Shown: one piece after another, positions 35,883 to 45,280 of the stretch
Numbering within the stretch: the stretch's first letter is position 1
Layout: each line of letters starts with the position of its first letter
NCBI GenBank assembly: GCA_028284545.1
Contig: JANQRN010000105.1
Location: 1 to 58,819, forward strand
Direction of reading: 5' to 3'
DNA: 58,819 nucleotides
Source of the DNA: Rhodothermales bacterium
GTDB lineage: Bacteria; Bacteroidota; Rhodothermia; Rhodothermales; JABDKH01
The notes under the pieces: model-generated
Told to the model about the DNA's origin: nothing
Databases searched by the model: none
The model's input: the letters and a program-made list of their open reading frames with translations, nothing else
Position numbers and translations under genes: made by a program

Positions 35883-38800
35883 TGCAAAGGATTCTGCTTC
35901 TCCTTGCGCTGCTAATGTCCGGTCTGTCGGGCGCTCAGGCGCAAGACGTATTCGACTCGGCGTGGTACAATCCCGACGCACCGTACATAAAGATCGCCGT
36001 CGACTCTGACGGCGTCTATCGTGTGACCGGAACCGACCTGGCCGCAGCCGGCTTCCCGGTGAACACTGTCGACCCGACCTCGCTGCAGCTGTTTGAAAAT
36101 GGGAGCGAGGTGCCGCTCCGGCTGCAAGCAGACTTCACGACGTTCGGCGCCACGGACTGGCTAGCCTTTGTCGGCAAGCGCAATACCGGTGCAGGTGAGG
36201 CGTGGGCCTACAACTACGATTCGGCGATCATGCCGAGTCAGTACAACAGTCTTTTCACCGATACGACGTTCTACTGGCTCACGTGGGGGGCGCCGGTAAC
36301 TGGTCTACGCTATGCCGCCATCAACCCGCCCACCTCGGGTGCACCGATTCGGAACAACACGCGGGCGACCACCCGAACGGAAGCGGACAACTGGTACTAC
36401 CCCGGTCAGGGCTCTTCGGCCGGTAACCCGATCTACACGACGAACGAGGGCTACTACCAGGATCGGATCCGGCACAACACCAGCCAGGATGACATCACGC
36501 GAACGCTTGAGTTCTCTTTGACCGACGCCTCGTCCAGCGCCGCCGACTCTGTGCGCATTGGTGTGCACGTCATGGCCGAGACAGTTGCCCGACACAAGAT
36601 CGTGCTTGAAGCCGGACTCGACGATGGAGGCGGCGTGGCCTTTGTACCTCTCGACTCGGTCGAGTGGATCGGTATCGCCGCACAAACACTCAGCTTCGCG
36701 GTGCCGCAGTCGCAGCTCCCCGGCGACGGGTCGCTAGAGGTGAGGATTCGTTCGCGCAACAACTACTCTTCGGCCATCCCCAACAACCTTCTGCTCAACT
36801 GGGTTGAGGTTGACTACGTCCGCGCCAGCCAGCCAGTTGACGGACAGCTGGCCGTTCGCAGGGAGCCGGGCAACTACGTCTATGAGACGAGTGGTCTCAT
36901 CGGTCAGTCGGATGTCTACGTTCCGTCGTCCGGCGAATCCTTTTCGGTCAACCCGTCCGGTGGAGTCGCCAGTTTTCTTCTGGGTACGGCAGTGCCGGAC
37001 ACGGTTTTTGTCGTAGACATCGGAGGGTACGCGTCGCCGGCCGACATTCGGGCGGATGTTTCCTCGAACCTTGTGAGCCCACCGGGTGGCGGCGCAGCGT
37101 ACGTCCTGGTCACGACTCCGTCGCTACGCGCGTCGGGTGACGCGATGGCGGCGCATCGTGCCTCGCCAACCGGCGGCGGACATTCCACGCTCGTCGTCGA
37201 CATTTACGACATCTTCGACCAGTTTGACTATGGGCGGCCAACGCCCCTCGCTATCCGTCGGTTTGTTCGCGCTGCGCGGGCGTGGAACATCCCGATCAAA
37301 TTCCTCACGATGTGGGGCGACGCGCTGTATCCCGACCGCACCCGCGATCGCAAACCGTGGGAAGTTCTGTCCTTCGGGCATACCGCTTCTGACGACTGGT
37401 TTGCGATGCAGGATGATGGATTGCTTGACTATAGCCCGTCGATCTCGATCGGGCGCTTGCCCATCCGCTCGAATGAGCAGGGCAACATCGTGGTACAGAA
37501 ACAGCAAACGTATGAGTCGGCTCCACTAGACCTCTGGCAGAAGAATGCGGTCTACCTGGTGGGTGGCGCAACACCCGCGGAGCGGCAGCGGCTACGTCAG
37601 TCTGCCCGTCGCTGGAGCGGTCTTGTATCCGGGCCGCCGACTACGCTCGATACGGTGCACTTCTTCAAGGAGTCTGCCAACATCCTGGACCCAACTTTCA
37701 AGGACTCGATTCAACAGACGCTGCAGAAAGGCGCATCCTGGGTGACCTACTTCGGACACTCGGCGACGCAAACGTGGGAGATTGTTACCGATCCCCCGGC
37801 GCTGTACAACAACGGTGCTAAGCTGCCCGTCATCCTGTCGCTTGGATGCTTCACGGGCGACTTCGGCACAGGGAACGGAGACGAGGCCGACATCCTGTCG
37901 TTCAGCGAGCAGCTCGTGGTCCAGTCGCTCAACGGGAGCATAGCCCACTGGGGGGCCTCCTCAAGTGGAACGATTGGCGCATCGGAACGCTTCTCCGATG
38001 AGGTGCATCAGAGCGTATTTACAGACTCACTGCGCACCCTCGGCGACGCGTTGCGCGAAGCCAAGGAGCGCTACAACTCGAAGTACTCGGACCCGATTTC
38101 CGTCAAGCATCTCTTGCAATACGGCCTCATCGGTGATCCCGCGACCCAGATTCAGCTGCCGACGCAAACTGACTTCCGAGCGCTGGCCGAGGACATTCGA
38201 ATTACGCCCTTCGCGCCTGTCCCGTCTGACGACGAGTTGATCGTCGACGTGACCGTCCGCAACATTGGACTATTCCCGACCGACACAGTCACTGTTCGTG
38301 CTACGCACATTCTGCCCAATGGCACCAACCAGGAACTGTCCAGACGGGTGCCGCCTTTCGAAAACGAAGTGCTCGTCCAGTTTCGCCTACCGATTGACGA
38401 CGCGGCCATCGGACAGAACAGCGTTCGCATTCAGCTCGATGCAGACGGCGAGATCGTTGAGCTCGATGAGATGAACAACACGGCTGAGCAGGCAGTAACG
38501 GTCTTCTCTTCAGGCCTGGCGATCGCCGAGCCCGGGGACTACGCACTCTTCCCTTCGACGGATGTCTCCCTCGTCGTGAACACTTCGTCAGCCGAGGTCC
38601 AGGATCCAACGGTCATCTTCGAGCTGGACACGCTACGAACCTTCGACTCCCCGGCGCTAATGAGCGCAAATGTGACGTCTACCAACCTGACTGCCCAGTG
38701 GGCGCCGGCATCCCTGCTTGACGAACAGCTGTACTACTGGCGGGCGAGAATAGACGCCGCCGGCCAGGAAGACGTCTGGAGTGACGGATCGTTTACCGTT

Positions 38801-40720
38801 CGCGAGCAACTTGGGCAGTCGGGTTGGTATCAGGCGGGCAAGCAGTTTGCCGACAATGCCGTCTCGCCGTCCCTGGAACCGTGGCAGAATGGCTGGGAGT
38901 TCACCACGTTCAGCATCGATGCGTCTGCGTCATCGGAACGGGGCGCGGGCCTGTCAAAGGGCCAGTTTGTCTTCAATGGCCAGACCTACGAGCGGCTTGA
39001 GCTCGGCTTCGGGTTGCTGGTCATCGACGGGGCCAAGGCAATAGTGAAGGCCAGCGCAGCGGGGCCCACCTACGCGAACGACTTCCAGAATCCGATACAA
39101 TCTGTCGCTGAGTTGCGCGCCGTCGCCGAGCAGGCCGTGGTGGGCGACTACTTCATGACGCGCACCCGACACCTTGCGAACCGTGACGGAGAAACGGTAA
39201 TCCCGGATAGCGTGCGCGCGATCTTCAGACAACTCGGATCAGCTCAGATCGATAGCATCACCTACCAGGACATGTGGATCATGTTCGGCAAGGTGGGCTT
39301 TCCCGAAGAAACGCGAGAGTTTGTGTACCCCGAGGCTGAAGGCGTAAGCGAAGCGGTTGAACGGTTTATGCCAGACTTCCGCTCGTCTGAGGCGACCATC
39401 ACCTCGCCTGTCATCGGGCCTGCCTCGGCGTGGACGCGCGCGGTTGTTGAGGGCTCGACAACCGGTGCGGGAAATATCCGGATTGACGTCATTGACGCAG
39501 CTGGACAGGTGATCTCATCCGGACTGCAGGCACCGTTCGACGCACCGCTGGACATCAACGTCCGTACGCACCCGTTTGTCCGCTTGCGGGCCACACTTGA
39601 AGACAGCACCCGCCAGTCGACGCCGCAGCTTGAGAACTGGCGCGTCGTGCTGTCTCCGGTCGCTGAACTTGCGATTGACCCAGCCACACTATCGATCTCG
39701 GCGGACTCTGTGGCTGTCGGAACATCAATTGACGCGCAAGTCGGATTCAGGAATCTGTCAGAAACGGTAGCAGACTCGGTTGTCGTCAACTACGTGGTGA
39801 TCGACGAAGACAATCGCTCCAGTATCGTCTCACAAGACACGCTGCTGGCAGTCTCAGCAGACGTAGTTTCGCAGGGCACGATTCCGACCGAGCGTTTTGT
39901 TGGAGAGAATCGCCTCAGGATCGACATTGTGCAGCCAGGTTTAGTCGAGCCGATATCGGTCAACAACGTAGCGATCATCCCGTTTAAGGTCTCGGGGGAT
40001 GCGAACCCGCCGACCTTTGCGGTGACGATCGATGGAGACGCTTACCCGAACGACCCCGATCCGGTAGTCAACCTTCAAGACCCTGCACTCCCGTTTGTGT
40101 CGGCCCGGCCCGAGGTGGAAGTGGCAATCGAAGACGACTTTGCCTTCCCGGGGTACAGCGTGGACAGCACGACCGTTCGCGTCTTTCTGGACGAAATGCC
40201 GGTGCTGTCTCAGCAACTCGACGTGCAACTATCTGACGACAGTTTGCGCATGAATGTGACGTTCCGACCAGATCTGTCTGTCCGCGACTCGACACACACG
40301 TTGTTTGTGCGCGTCCGCGACTCGAGAGGAAACGAGGCTGAGGGCTCACCATACCAGGTCCACTTCCGTGTGCAATCGGCGGTTGAGCTCGAAGAAGTGT
40401 ACCCTTATCCAAACCCGATGTCAGCCCGGACGCGGTTCGCTTTCCGACTTCGCGGTGCAGAGGCCGAACTGATTGAGGAGATGACGCTACGCATCTACAC
40501 AGTCTCGGGGCGGCTGGTGCGACAATTCGACCTGAGAAACAACCCGGAGGCCCTGGAGGCCGGCGCGCTGAAGATTGGCTGGAACAAGCTCCTCTGGGAC
40601 GGAACGGATTCAGACGGGGATCGGGTTGCGACGGGCGTTTACCTCTATCGGATGCGCGCGCGCGCCGAGGGCGGTGAAGTGGACTCCGGTAATGTTGAAC
40701 GGATCGCGGTGATCCGATGA
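35882..40720 (+). CDS. C25 (gingipain-fold) protein with T9SS sorting domain, PorU-like sortase
   Basis: 1612 residues, GTG start overlapping the upstream TAG. Signal peptide 1-20 (cleavage after AQA). The C25 domain spans about 405-760, with the catalytic His626 in VTYFGHSATQTWE and Cys656 in LSLGCFTGDF, the spacing expected for gingipains and PorU. A CARDB-like adhesion domain (about 775-875) follows. Next is a region resembling the ILEI/FAM3 domain (about 1025-1150; FGLLVIDG, SVAELRAVAEQAVVGDYFM, YQDMWIMFGKVGFPE), then beta-rich repeats. The T9SS C-terminal domain (about 1503-1612) has YPNPMSARTRFAF and DGTDSDGDRVATGVYLYRM. PorU removes cargo sorting domains and joins cargo to anionic LPS. 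The length exceeds PorU (~1150), so it may be a second-type sortase or a secreted protease. Confidence 0.88.
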   Translation: MQRILLLLALLMSGLSGAQAQDVFDSAWYNPDAPYIKIAVDSDGVYRVTGTDLAAAGFPVNTVDPTSLQLFENGSEVPLRLQADFTTFGATDWLAFVGKRNTGAGEAWAYNYDSAIMPSQYNSLFTDTTFYWLTWGAPVTGLRYAAINPPTSGAPIRNNTRATTRTEADNWYYPGQGSSAGNPIYTTNEGYYQDRIRHNTSQDDITRTLEFSLTDASSSAADSVRIGVHVMAETVARHKIVLEAGLDDGGGVAFVPLDSVEWIGIAAQTLSFAVPQSQLPGDGSLEVRIRSRNNYSSAIPNNLLLNWVEVDYVRASQPVDGQLAVRREPGNYVYETSGLIGQSDVYVPSSGESFSVNPSGGVASFLLGTAVPDTVFVVDIGGYASPADIRADVSSNLVSPPGGGAAYVLVTTPSLRASGDAMAAHRASPTGGGHSTLVVDIYDIFDQFDYGRPTPLAIRRFVRAARAWNIPIKFLTMWGDALYPDRTRDRKPWEVLSFGHTASDDWFAMQDDGLLDYSPSISIGRLPIRSNEQGNIVVQKQQTYESAPLDLWQKNAVYLVGGATPAERQRLRQSARRWSGLVSGPPTTLDTVHFFKESANILDPTFKDSIQQTLQKGASWVTYFGHSATQTWEIVTDPPALYNNGAKLPVILSLGCFTGDFGTGNGDEADILSFSEQLVVQSLNGSIAHWGASSSGTIGASERFSDEVHQSVFTDSLRTLGDALREAKERYNSKYSDPISVKHLLQYGLIGDPATQIQLPTQTDFRALAEDIRITPFAPVPSDDELIVDVTVRNIGLFPTDTVTVRATHILPNGTNQELSRRVPPFENEVLVQFRLPIDDAAIGQNSVRIQLDADGEIVELDEMNNTAEQAVTVFSSGLAIAEPGDYALFPSTDVSLVVNTSSAEVQDPTVIFELDTLRTFDSPALMSANVTSTNLTAQWAPASLLDEQLYYWRARIDAAGQEDVWSDGSFTVREQLGQSGWYQAGKQFADNAVSPSLEPWQNGWEFTTFSIDASASSERGAGLSKGQFVFNGQTYERLELGFGLLVIDGAKAIVKASAAGPTYANDFQNPIQSVAELRAVAEQAVVGDYFMTRTRHLANRDGETVIPDSVRAIFRQLGSAQIDSITYQDMWIMFGKVGFPEETREFVYPEAEGVSEAVERFMPDFRSSEATITSPVIGPASAWTRAVVEGSTTGAGNIRIDVIDAAGQVISSGLQAPFDAPLDINVRTHPFVRLRATLEDSTRQSTPQLENWRVVLSPVAELAIDPATLSISADSVAVGTSIDAQVGFRNLSETVADSVVVNYVVIDEDNRSSIVSQDTLLAVSADVVSQGTIPTERFVGENRLRIDIVQPGLVEPISVNNVAIIPFKVSGDANPPTFAVTIDGDAYPNDPDPVVNLQDPALPFVSARPEVEVAIEDDFAFPGYSVDSTTVRVFLDEMPVLSQQLDVQLSDDSLRMNVTFRPDLSVRDSTHTLFVRVRDSRGNEAEGSPYQVHFRVQSAVELEEVYPYPNPMSARTRFAFRLRGAEAELIEEMTLRIYTVSGRLVRQFDLRNNPEALEAGALKIGWNKLLWDGTDSDGDRVATGVYLYRMRARAEGGEVDSGNVERIAVIR

Positions 40721-41706
40721 GACCCGCGCTGCGGGCCATCAGGGCCGTCGACGGCCTCGTCGCGCGAGCGACGGTTCCGCTGACCGAGCGCCGTGACGTC
40801 GTACTGCCACTCCTGTTTCACAGCCTCGTAGAGAACGAGGCCGATCTGGCCGAAGGCAGTATCCATCCTGCATATGCGGTGACGACCGGCCAATTCCGGG
40901 CGGTCATAGCCGGACTGCAAGCGGCTGGATACACCTTTTTGAAACCGGCCGAGCTGTCCGCCGATCGGTGCCCCACCAGCGGGCGCTACGCCCTTGTCAC
41001 GCTCGACGACGGATACGCCAACCAACTGCGAGCAGTACCCGTTCTTGAAGAGCTGGGAGTGTCGGCAGTCTTCTTTGTCGCAACTGGCTATGTCGACAGC
41101 GACCGCTCATTCTGGTGGGATGTCCTCTACCGGGAGCTCACTCGTCGTGGCGCCGACGCCCCGGCGATCTCGACATCGATGGCGATGTATCGAGCACAAC
41201 CCCGCGAGGCAATCGAGGGCGCACTTCGGGATCGCTTTGGAGCGGACTGCCTTCGTCCGAGGGGATTCAACGACCGACCGCTTACGCAACGGGAACTGCG
41301 CCGGGCCGCAACGTCACAATACGTGACGCTTGCGAACCATACCGACGGGCACAACGTCGTCACGCAGTTCGGGCACCAGGAACTCATCGCAGAGCTGAAC
41401 CAGGCGCAAGAGCACCTCGTAGCGTTTGCCGACAGTAGGCCAAGACTATTTGCTTATCCCGACGGTGTTACGGATCAACGCCTGAGAGATATCGGCCCGG
41501 CTGTCGGAATCGACTACGCATTTACTACAGAACCCCGGCCGACGAACCTCCCTCTGCGTGAGCGGGATTTCGGGCTGGGACGCTTCACCATTACGCACGA
41601 AGCGTCCCCGCAAAAGCAGATACTCGCTCTGCGGTCCCGGTGGTCGGTACTGAACACATACCTTAGGCTCGCGGCCTACCGGCGACGTACCCAAACACCC
41701 GCATGA
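40717..41706 (+). CDS. Polysaccharide deacetylase family protein (NodB domain)
   Basis: 329 residues. ALVTLDDGYANQLRAVPVLEELGVSAVFFVATGYV carries the metal-binding and catalytic Asp pair (TxDDGY). LANHTDGHNVV supplies the second motif (HxxxH), and RLFAYPDGVTDQRLRDIG the third. CE4 enzymes remove N-acetyl or O-acetyl groups from glycans. No signal peptide is obvious, though residues 20-40 are moderately hydrophobic. The ATG overlaps the C25 gene stop by ATGA and its own stop overlaps the sulfotransferase start by ATGA. N-deacetylation followed by sulfation would be a natural pairing, as in heparan sulfate, but this is inference. Confidence 0.9.
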   Translation: MRPALRAIRAVDGLVARATVPLTERRDVVLPLLFHSLVENEADLAEGSIHPAYAVTTGQFRAVIAGLQAAGYTFLKPAELSADRCPTSGRYALVTLDDGYANQLRAVPVLEELGVSAVFFVATGYVDSDRSFWWDVLYRELTRRGADAPAISTSMAMYRAQPREAIEGALRDRFGADCLRPRGFNDRPLTQRELRRAATSQYVTLANHTDGHNVVTQFGHQELIAELNQAQEHLVAFADSRPRLFAYPDGVTDQRLRDIGPAVGIDYAFTTEPRPTNLPLRERDFGLGRFTITHEASPQKQILALRSRWSVLNTYLRLAAYRRRTQTPA

Positions 41707-42626
41707 ACGCCAGGCAACCAAATCTGACGTTCTTCCTCGTCGGCGCTGCACGGTCGGGCACAACTTCGCTCCAGCAATACATTCGCCAACACCCGGATGC
41801 ATTCCTGCCCGCAGTGAAGTCACGCCACTTCGCGATCAAACACCTCGAGGGAATGTGGGCCGGGCCCGGCGACGGCGAGCTGCGACGAAACTCGGCTACA
41901 ACTGCATCCGAATTCGCCGCGCTCTATCACGAATACGCGGGAGAAACCCAGGTGGGTGACGCAGCCGGCCTGTACCTCTATACCGCCGGCGTGGCAGAGG
42001 AGCTGGCGGATCGATATTCCGAGGCCCGAATTGTCGCGATCCTCCGCAATCCCGTTGAGCGCGCATTCTCCGCCTACAACATCATGCGTAGACGAGGCCT
42101 CGAACCGATCGAGACGTTTGCGGATGCGCTTGATGTTGAAGCTGATCGCATTGCAAGTGGCTGGAGCTTCGCCTGGCATTACACGCGGGCAGGACGATAC
42201 GGGGAACAGCTTGCTCGCTACTTCAGTGCTTTTCCGCGTGAGCAGATACTCGTGCTCAAATATGATGACCTCCAGCGCGACCCTCTGGCGACCACACAGC
42301 ATGTGTATAGATTCCTGGGCCTGGATCCCGGTTTCGGCCCCGACACGCGAACAATCCACAACCCCTCGGGCGCTTCGCGAATTCCAGCGCTTGACCGGAT
42401 CGTCCTTCATCCGGGCGTCGTACGCAAAATCGCGCGACGCATGTTGCCGCGCCGTGTCAGGCAGGCGGTCGCGCGAAGCAGGGCCCTGACCAGCGCCGTC
42501 TCGACGAACCTTAGGAAGCCAGAGCTCTCACAGATGGACCGGAAGACCCTCAGCGAGGTGTTCCGCAGAGACATCGAAAGTGCTCAACAGCTGAGCCGAC
42601 TCGACTTGTCTGGGTGGCTCAGGTAG
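41703..42626 (+). CDS. PAPS-dependent sulfotransferase
   Basis: 307 residues. FFLVGAARSGTTSLQQYIRQHP at the N-terminus is the 5'-phosphosulfate-binding loop. ARIVAILRNPVERAFSAYNIMRR is the 3'-phosphate-binding segment (Arg and Ser). LVLKYDDLQRDPLATTQHVYRFLGL is the later family motif. It transfers sulfate from PAPS to a hydroxyl or amino group, most likely on the polysaccharide made here. PAPS can be made by CysD/CysNC encoded at 24441-27305. The start overlaps the deacetylase stop (ATGA). The last 8 bases overlap the 3' end of the convergent GT gene (42619-42626). Confidence 0.92.
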   Translation: MNARQPNLTFFLVGAARSGTTSLQQYIRQHPDAFLPAVKSRHFAIKHLEGMWAGPGDGELRRNSATTASEFAALYHEYAGETQVGDAAGLYLYTAGVAEELADRYSEARIVAILRNPVERAFSAYNIMRRRGLEPIETFADALDVEADRIASGWSFAWHYTRAGRYGEQLARYFSAFPREQILVLKYDDLQRDPLATTQHVYRFLGLDPGFGPDTRTIHNPSGASRIPALDRIVLHPGVVRKIARRMLPRRVRQAVARSRALTSAVSTNLRKPELSQMDRKTLSEVFRRDIESAQQLSRLDLSGWLR

Positions 42627-43758
42627 TGAGCTGCGCGTACAATTCAGGCAAGCGACCCGCAACCTGCTGCCACCGGTAGTCGACACTGGCTACCTGACCG
42701 GCTCGAGACATTGCAGACCACTGCGATGCGCTGTCGACCAACCCGCTGACCGCATCCGCACAGGTTTTCGCGTCTGTCGGATCGACCGGAATTGCGACAC
42801 CCAGCGCGTCGGCAAATCCACGCCAGTTCCCATAGTTGCTGCAGACAAACGGTAGGCCGGCCGACATGTATTCGTAAAACTTCGTCGGGACGTTCGACCA
42901 CATGCGGTAATCGGGATGCATGAGCATCAGGCCAACGTCGGCCGCATCCAGGGTTGAGTAGAGCTGCTCCCACGGTAGATAGTTGTCCCAACCCTTCAAG
43001 CTCACAGCGTCGACAAGGCCACGTGATTGGAGACTATCGACGAACTGAAGTCTCTCCGCCGATCGGTAGCAGACTCCAGCCAGGGTCAAGTCGACTACAC
43101 GGCCGCGTCGGCGCAGTTCTTCAACAAGATCGAGCATCAGCCAGAGTCCGCGCTCCCATCCCGCCACACCGGTGTACACGAGGCGCAGCGGCTGCGCCGG
43201 ATCGCTGCCGGTGTTCGGAGCACGGTCACGCCGGGTCGGATGTGATTCTTCGAGCAGCGGATAATTCGGCAAAGCAACAACCGGAACTCCCCGCAAGAGC
43301 AGGTCGTCGGAGTCGGGAAGGCCTGAACTATCTTCGGCGACAACTACCAGTGCGTCGATGCCGCCTACCAGCGCAATCTCTCCCATCCGCGTGGCGCGCG
43401 CCTTGATTCCACGCCGACCGCGGTAATACTCATGTTTGTCGTATACGATCGGCGCATCGGACACTCGCCGCAAGGATGAAGCGACCAGCAGAAGTTCGGG
43501 ATCGTGAATGTGCACGACTGCACTAGGCAGTGATGCTGCGACTTCAACGACTGTCTTCAGACGCGCCAGCCGAGATCGGTCCGATCCAAGAGGAATGAGA
43601 TTGACCCGCTCGTGTGGCTGAGGCGCTTCTTGCGGCGAAACCGGGACTATCCAGTTGACATCGAATCCCGCCTCCACCAGCGAGAGGATCTCGCGCCGGT
43701 ATATCCGCGCATCGTTCCAGCGATGGACATTGGATATGTGTGTAACTACGGGCCGCAA
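42619..43758 (-). CDS. Glycosyltransferase family 4
   Basis: 379 residues. THISNVHRWNDARIYRREILSL, VVHIHDPELLLVASSLRR and IVYDKHEYYRGRRGIKA build the N-terminal GT-B domain. LRLVYTGVAGWERGLWLMLDLVEELR, VDLTLAGVCYRSAERLQF, YSTLDAADVGLMLMHPD and PTKFYEYMSAGLPFVCSNYGNW the donor domain, where the FYEYM-x-AGLP segment contains the conserved acidic residue. It is the last gene of the 47452-42619 minus operon, 15 bases after the second flippase. Sugar specificity unknown. Confidence 0.88.
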   Translation of the reverse strand: MRPVVTHISNVHRWNDARIYRREILSLVEAGFDVNWIVPVSPQEAPQPHERVNLIPLGSDRSRLARLKTVVEVAASLPSAVVHIHDPELLLVASSLRRVSDAPIVYDKHEYYRGRRGIKARATRMGEIALVGGIDALVVVAEDSSGLPDSDDLLLRGVPVVALPNYPLLEESHPTRRDRAPNTGSDPAQPLRLVYTGVAGWERGLWLMLDLVEELRRRGRVVDLTLAGVCYRSAERLQFVDSLQSRGLVDAVSLKGWDNYLPWEQLYSTLDAADVGLMLMHPDYRMWSNVPTKFYEYMSAGLPFVCSNYGNWRGFADALGVAIPVDPTDAKTCADAVSGLVDSASQWSAMSRAGQVASVDYRWQQVAGRLPELYAQLTT

Positions 43759-43773
43759 CAGACTCTCGGGGCG

Positions 43774-45279
43774 CTAGGCCCGACGGAACGCCCATCGAAG
43801 GGCTTGCTGAAAGAGGTCAGGATCTAGAACACGCAGCAATATCGTGTAAACAACAAGGACGGTTACCCCAAGGACGGCCCCCGACGCGACGTCTGATGCC
43901 GAATCCAGAAACGGTCGCAGTGCGAGAACGACACCGACCATGCCCAGGCAGCCAACCGCGGGTGCAACAAACTTCTTCAGGAAACCAAGCGGACCAACGC
44001 CCGTCCACGCGAGCAACACAATCTGGCAGGCGACGGCGTAGAACGCGGCCGCGATGACCACCGATGCGGCCGCTCGTGAAGGCGGTTCGCCGACGGCGAA
44101 GACAAGTAGAACGCTAAGCACGAGTACGGTGGCCAGATTTATCGCCATCTCGACCGCCGGACGCCCCTGCGCCTGAAAGACAGCAGAGAAAAGTGGCTGC
44201 CAGACCTTGAGGAGACCCAGGGGGGCAAGGATCTGCAGCAGCGGGATGGCCGCCTCCCACTGCGGGCCATAGAAGACTCGGACAAGTTCAGGCGCGAGCA
44301 GGGCGACCGCACACGCTGCCGGCGCCGCAGCCGCAGTGACGACCGAGACCGCCTGGCTGAAGGCCGAGCCCAGTTCTCCTCCGGAGTGCCATTTGCGCGA
44401 CAGGACAGGCAACGCGAGACGCCGCATGACCTCGTCGAAGTACGCGGTCGGCTTGTTCATCAGACCAAAAGCCTGCTGATAGTATCCAAGGGGAGCCGCA
44501 CCATGAACACGGCCGATGAAGAGGTCGCCGAGGTTCAGTTGCGCGTAGACTAGCACTTCAGATGCGCTCGCGGGCAGGCCGAAGCGAAGCAGGTCTCGTG
44601 TCGCACGCGAATTGGGATACGAAGCGGGGACCCAGGGCGCCGCGATCACAGTACCGACTGCTTCGATCACGGTCCGCGCCACGTAGTACACGACCAGCGA
44701 CCATACACCAAATCCTTGTGCCGCCGCATAAACTGCAAGTGCGCCCGATAACGACACCTTGGCAAGGTCGACAAGGACCTGGCGACGAAAGAGCAAACGC
44801 CTACGCAGCAACGCCCGATTGACGAGGAACAGTCCGCGCACAAAGAACACGGCGACCATTACGCGGAGTATGGTCACAACGATTCCATCGGCGTCGAGTG
44901 CGACGGCAAGCTGCGGCGCCAGCAACCAGACAAGCCCGACGACGACTGTACCGAACAGAAACCCGATGACGGCGGCACTGGACAAGGCCGCGTCGTCTGC
45001 GCGATGTAACTGCACTACGGCAGATTCGACTCGCAGGCCGTCAATGAACGTACCCAGTTGCAAAACCACGAATGCGAGGCCGTAGACACCAAACTCTTCA
45101 GGAGTTAGGAGACGGGCCAATGCCATCGCGTAGCCGAGCGACACCAACTGAATCGCCATACGGCCATACATCAGCCATCTGACCCCGCTACTCGCTCTCG
45201 CCCTGAGTTCAGCTTCGTCCAGTTCGCCTGTGTCGTGCACAGCATCCGCGGGCGTTGCATTGCCGTTGGGGTCTGCCAT
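43774..45279 (-). CDS. Second oligosaccharide flippase, MOP superfamily (WzxC-like)
   Basis: 501 residues from the ATG at 45279, one base after the stop of the aminotransferase gene; an in-frame start at 45342 would overlap that gene. After a polar N-terminus of about 30 residues come 12-14 spans. SSGVRWLMYGRMAIQLVSLGYAMALARLLTPEEFGVYGLAFV is the typical WzxC/colanic-type start. It probably moves a lipid-linked sugar unit across the inner membrane. The first flippase (8691-10049) is clearly different in sequence, so two export substrates or two assembly lines are possible. Confidence 0.88.
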   Translation of the reverse strand: MADPNGNATPADAVHDTGELDEAELRARASSGVRWLMYGRMAIQLVSLGYAMALARLLTPEEFGVYGLAFVVLQLGTFIDGLRVESAVVQLHRADDAALSSAAVIGFLFGTVVVGLVWLLAPQLAVALDADGIVVTILRVMVAVFFVRGLFLVNRALLRRRLLFRRQVLVDLAKVSLSGALAVYAAAQGFGVWSLVVYYVARTVIEAVGTVIAAPWVPASYPNSRATRDLLRFGLPASASEVLVYAQLNLGDLFIGRVHGAAPLGYYQQAFGLMNKPTAYFDEVMRRLALPVLSRKWHSGGELGSAFSQAVSVVTAAAAPAACAVALLAPELVRVFYGPQWEAAIPLLQILAPLGLLKVWQPLFSAVFQAQGRPAVEMAINLATVLVLSVLLVFAVGEPPSRAAASVVIAAAFYAVACQIVLLAWTGVGPLGFLKKFVAPAVGCLGMVGVVLALRPFLDSASDVASGAVLGVTVLVVYTILLRVLDPDLFQQALRWAFRRA

Positions 45280-45280
45280 G

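Noticed and set aside
36305-36685. Open frames opposite the C25 gene, for example 36305-36685 minus
   Set aside because: They are shadows of the high-GC plus-strand gene with no family signature and no start context.
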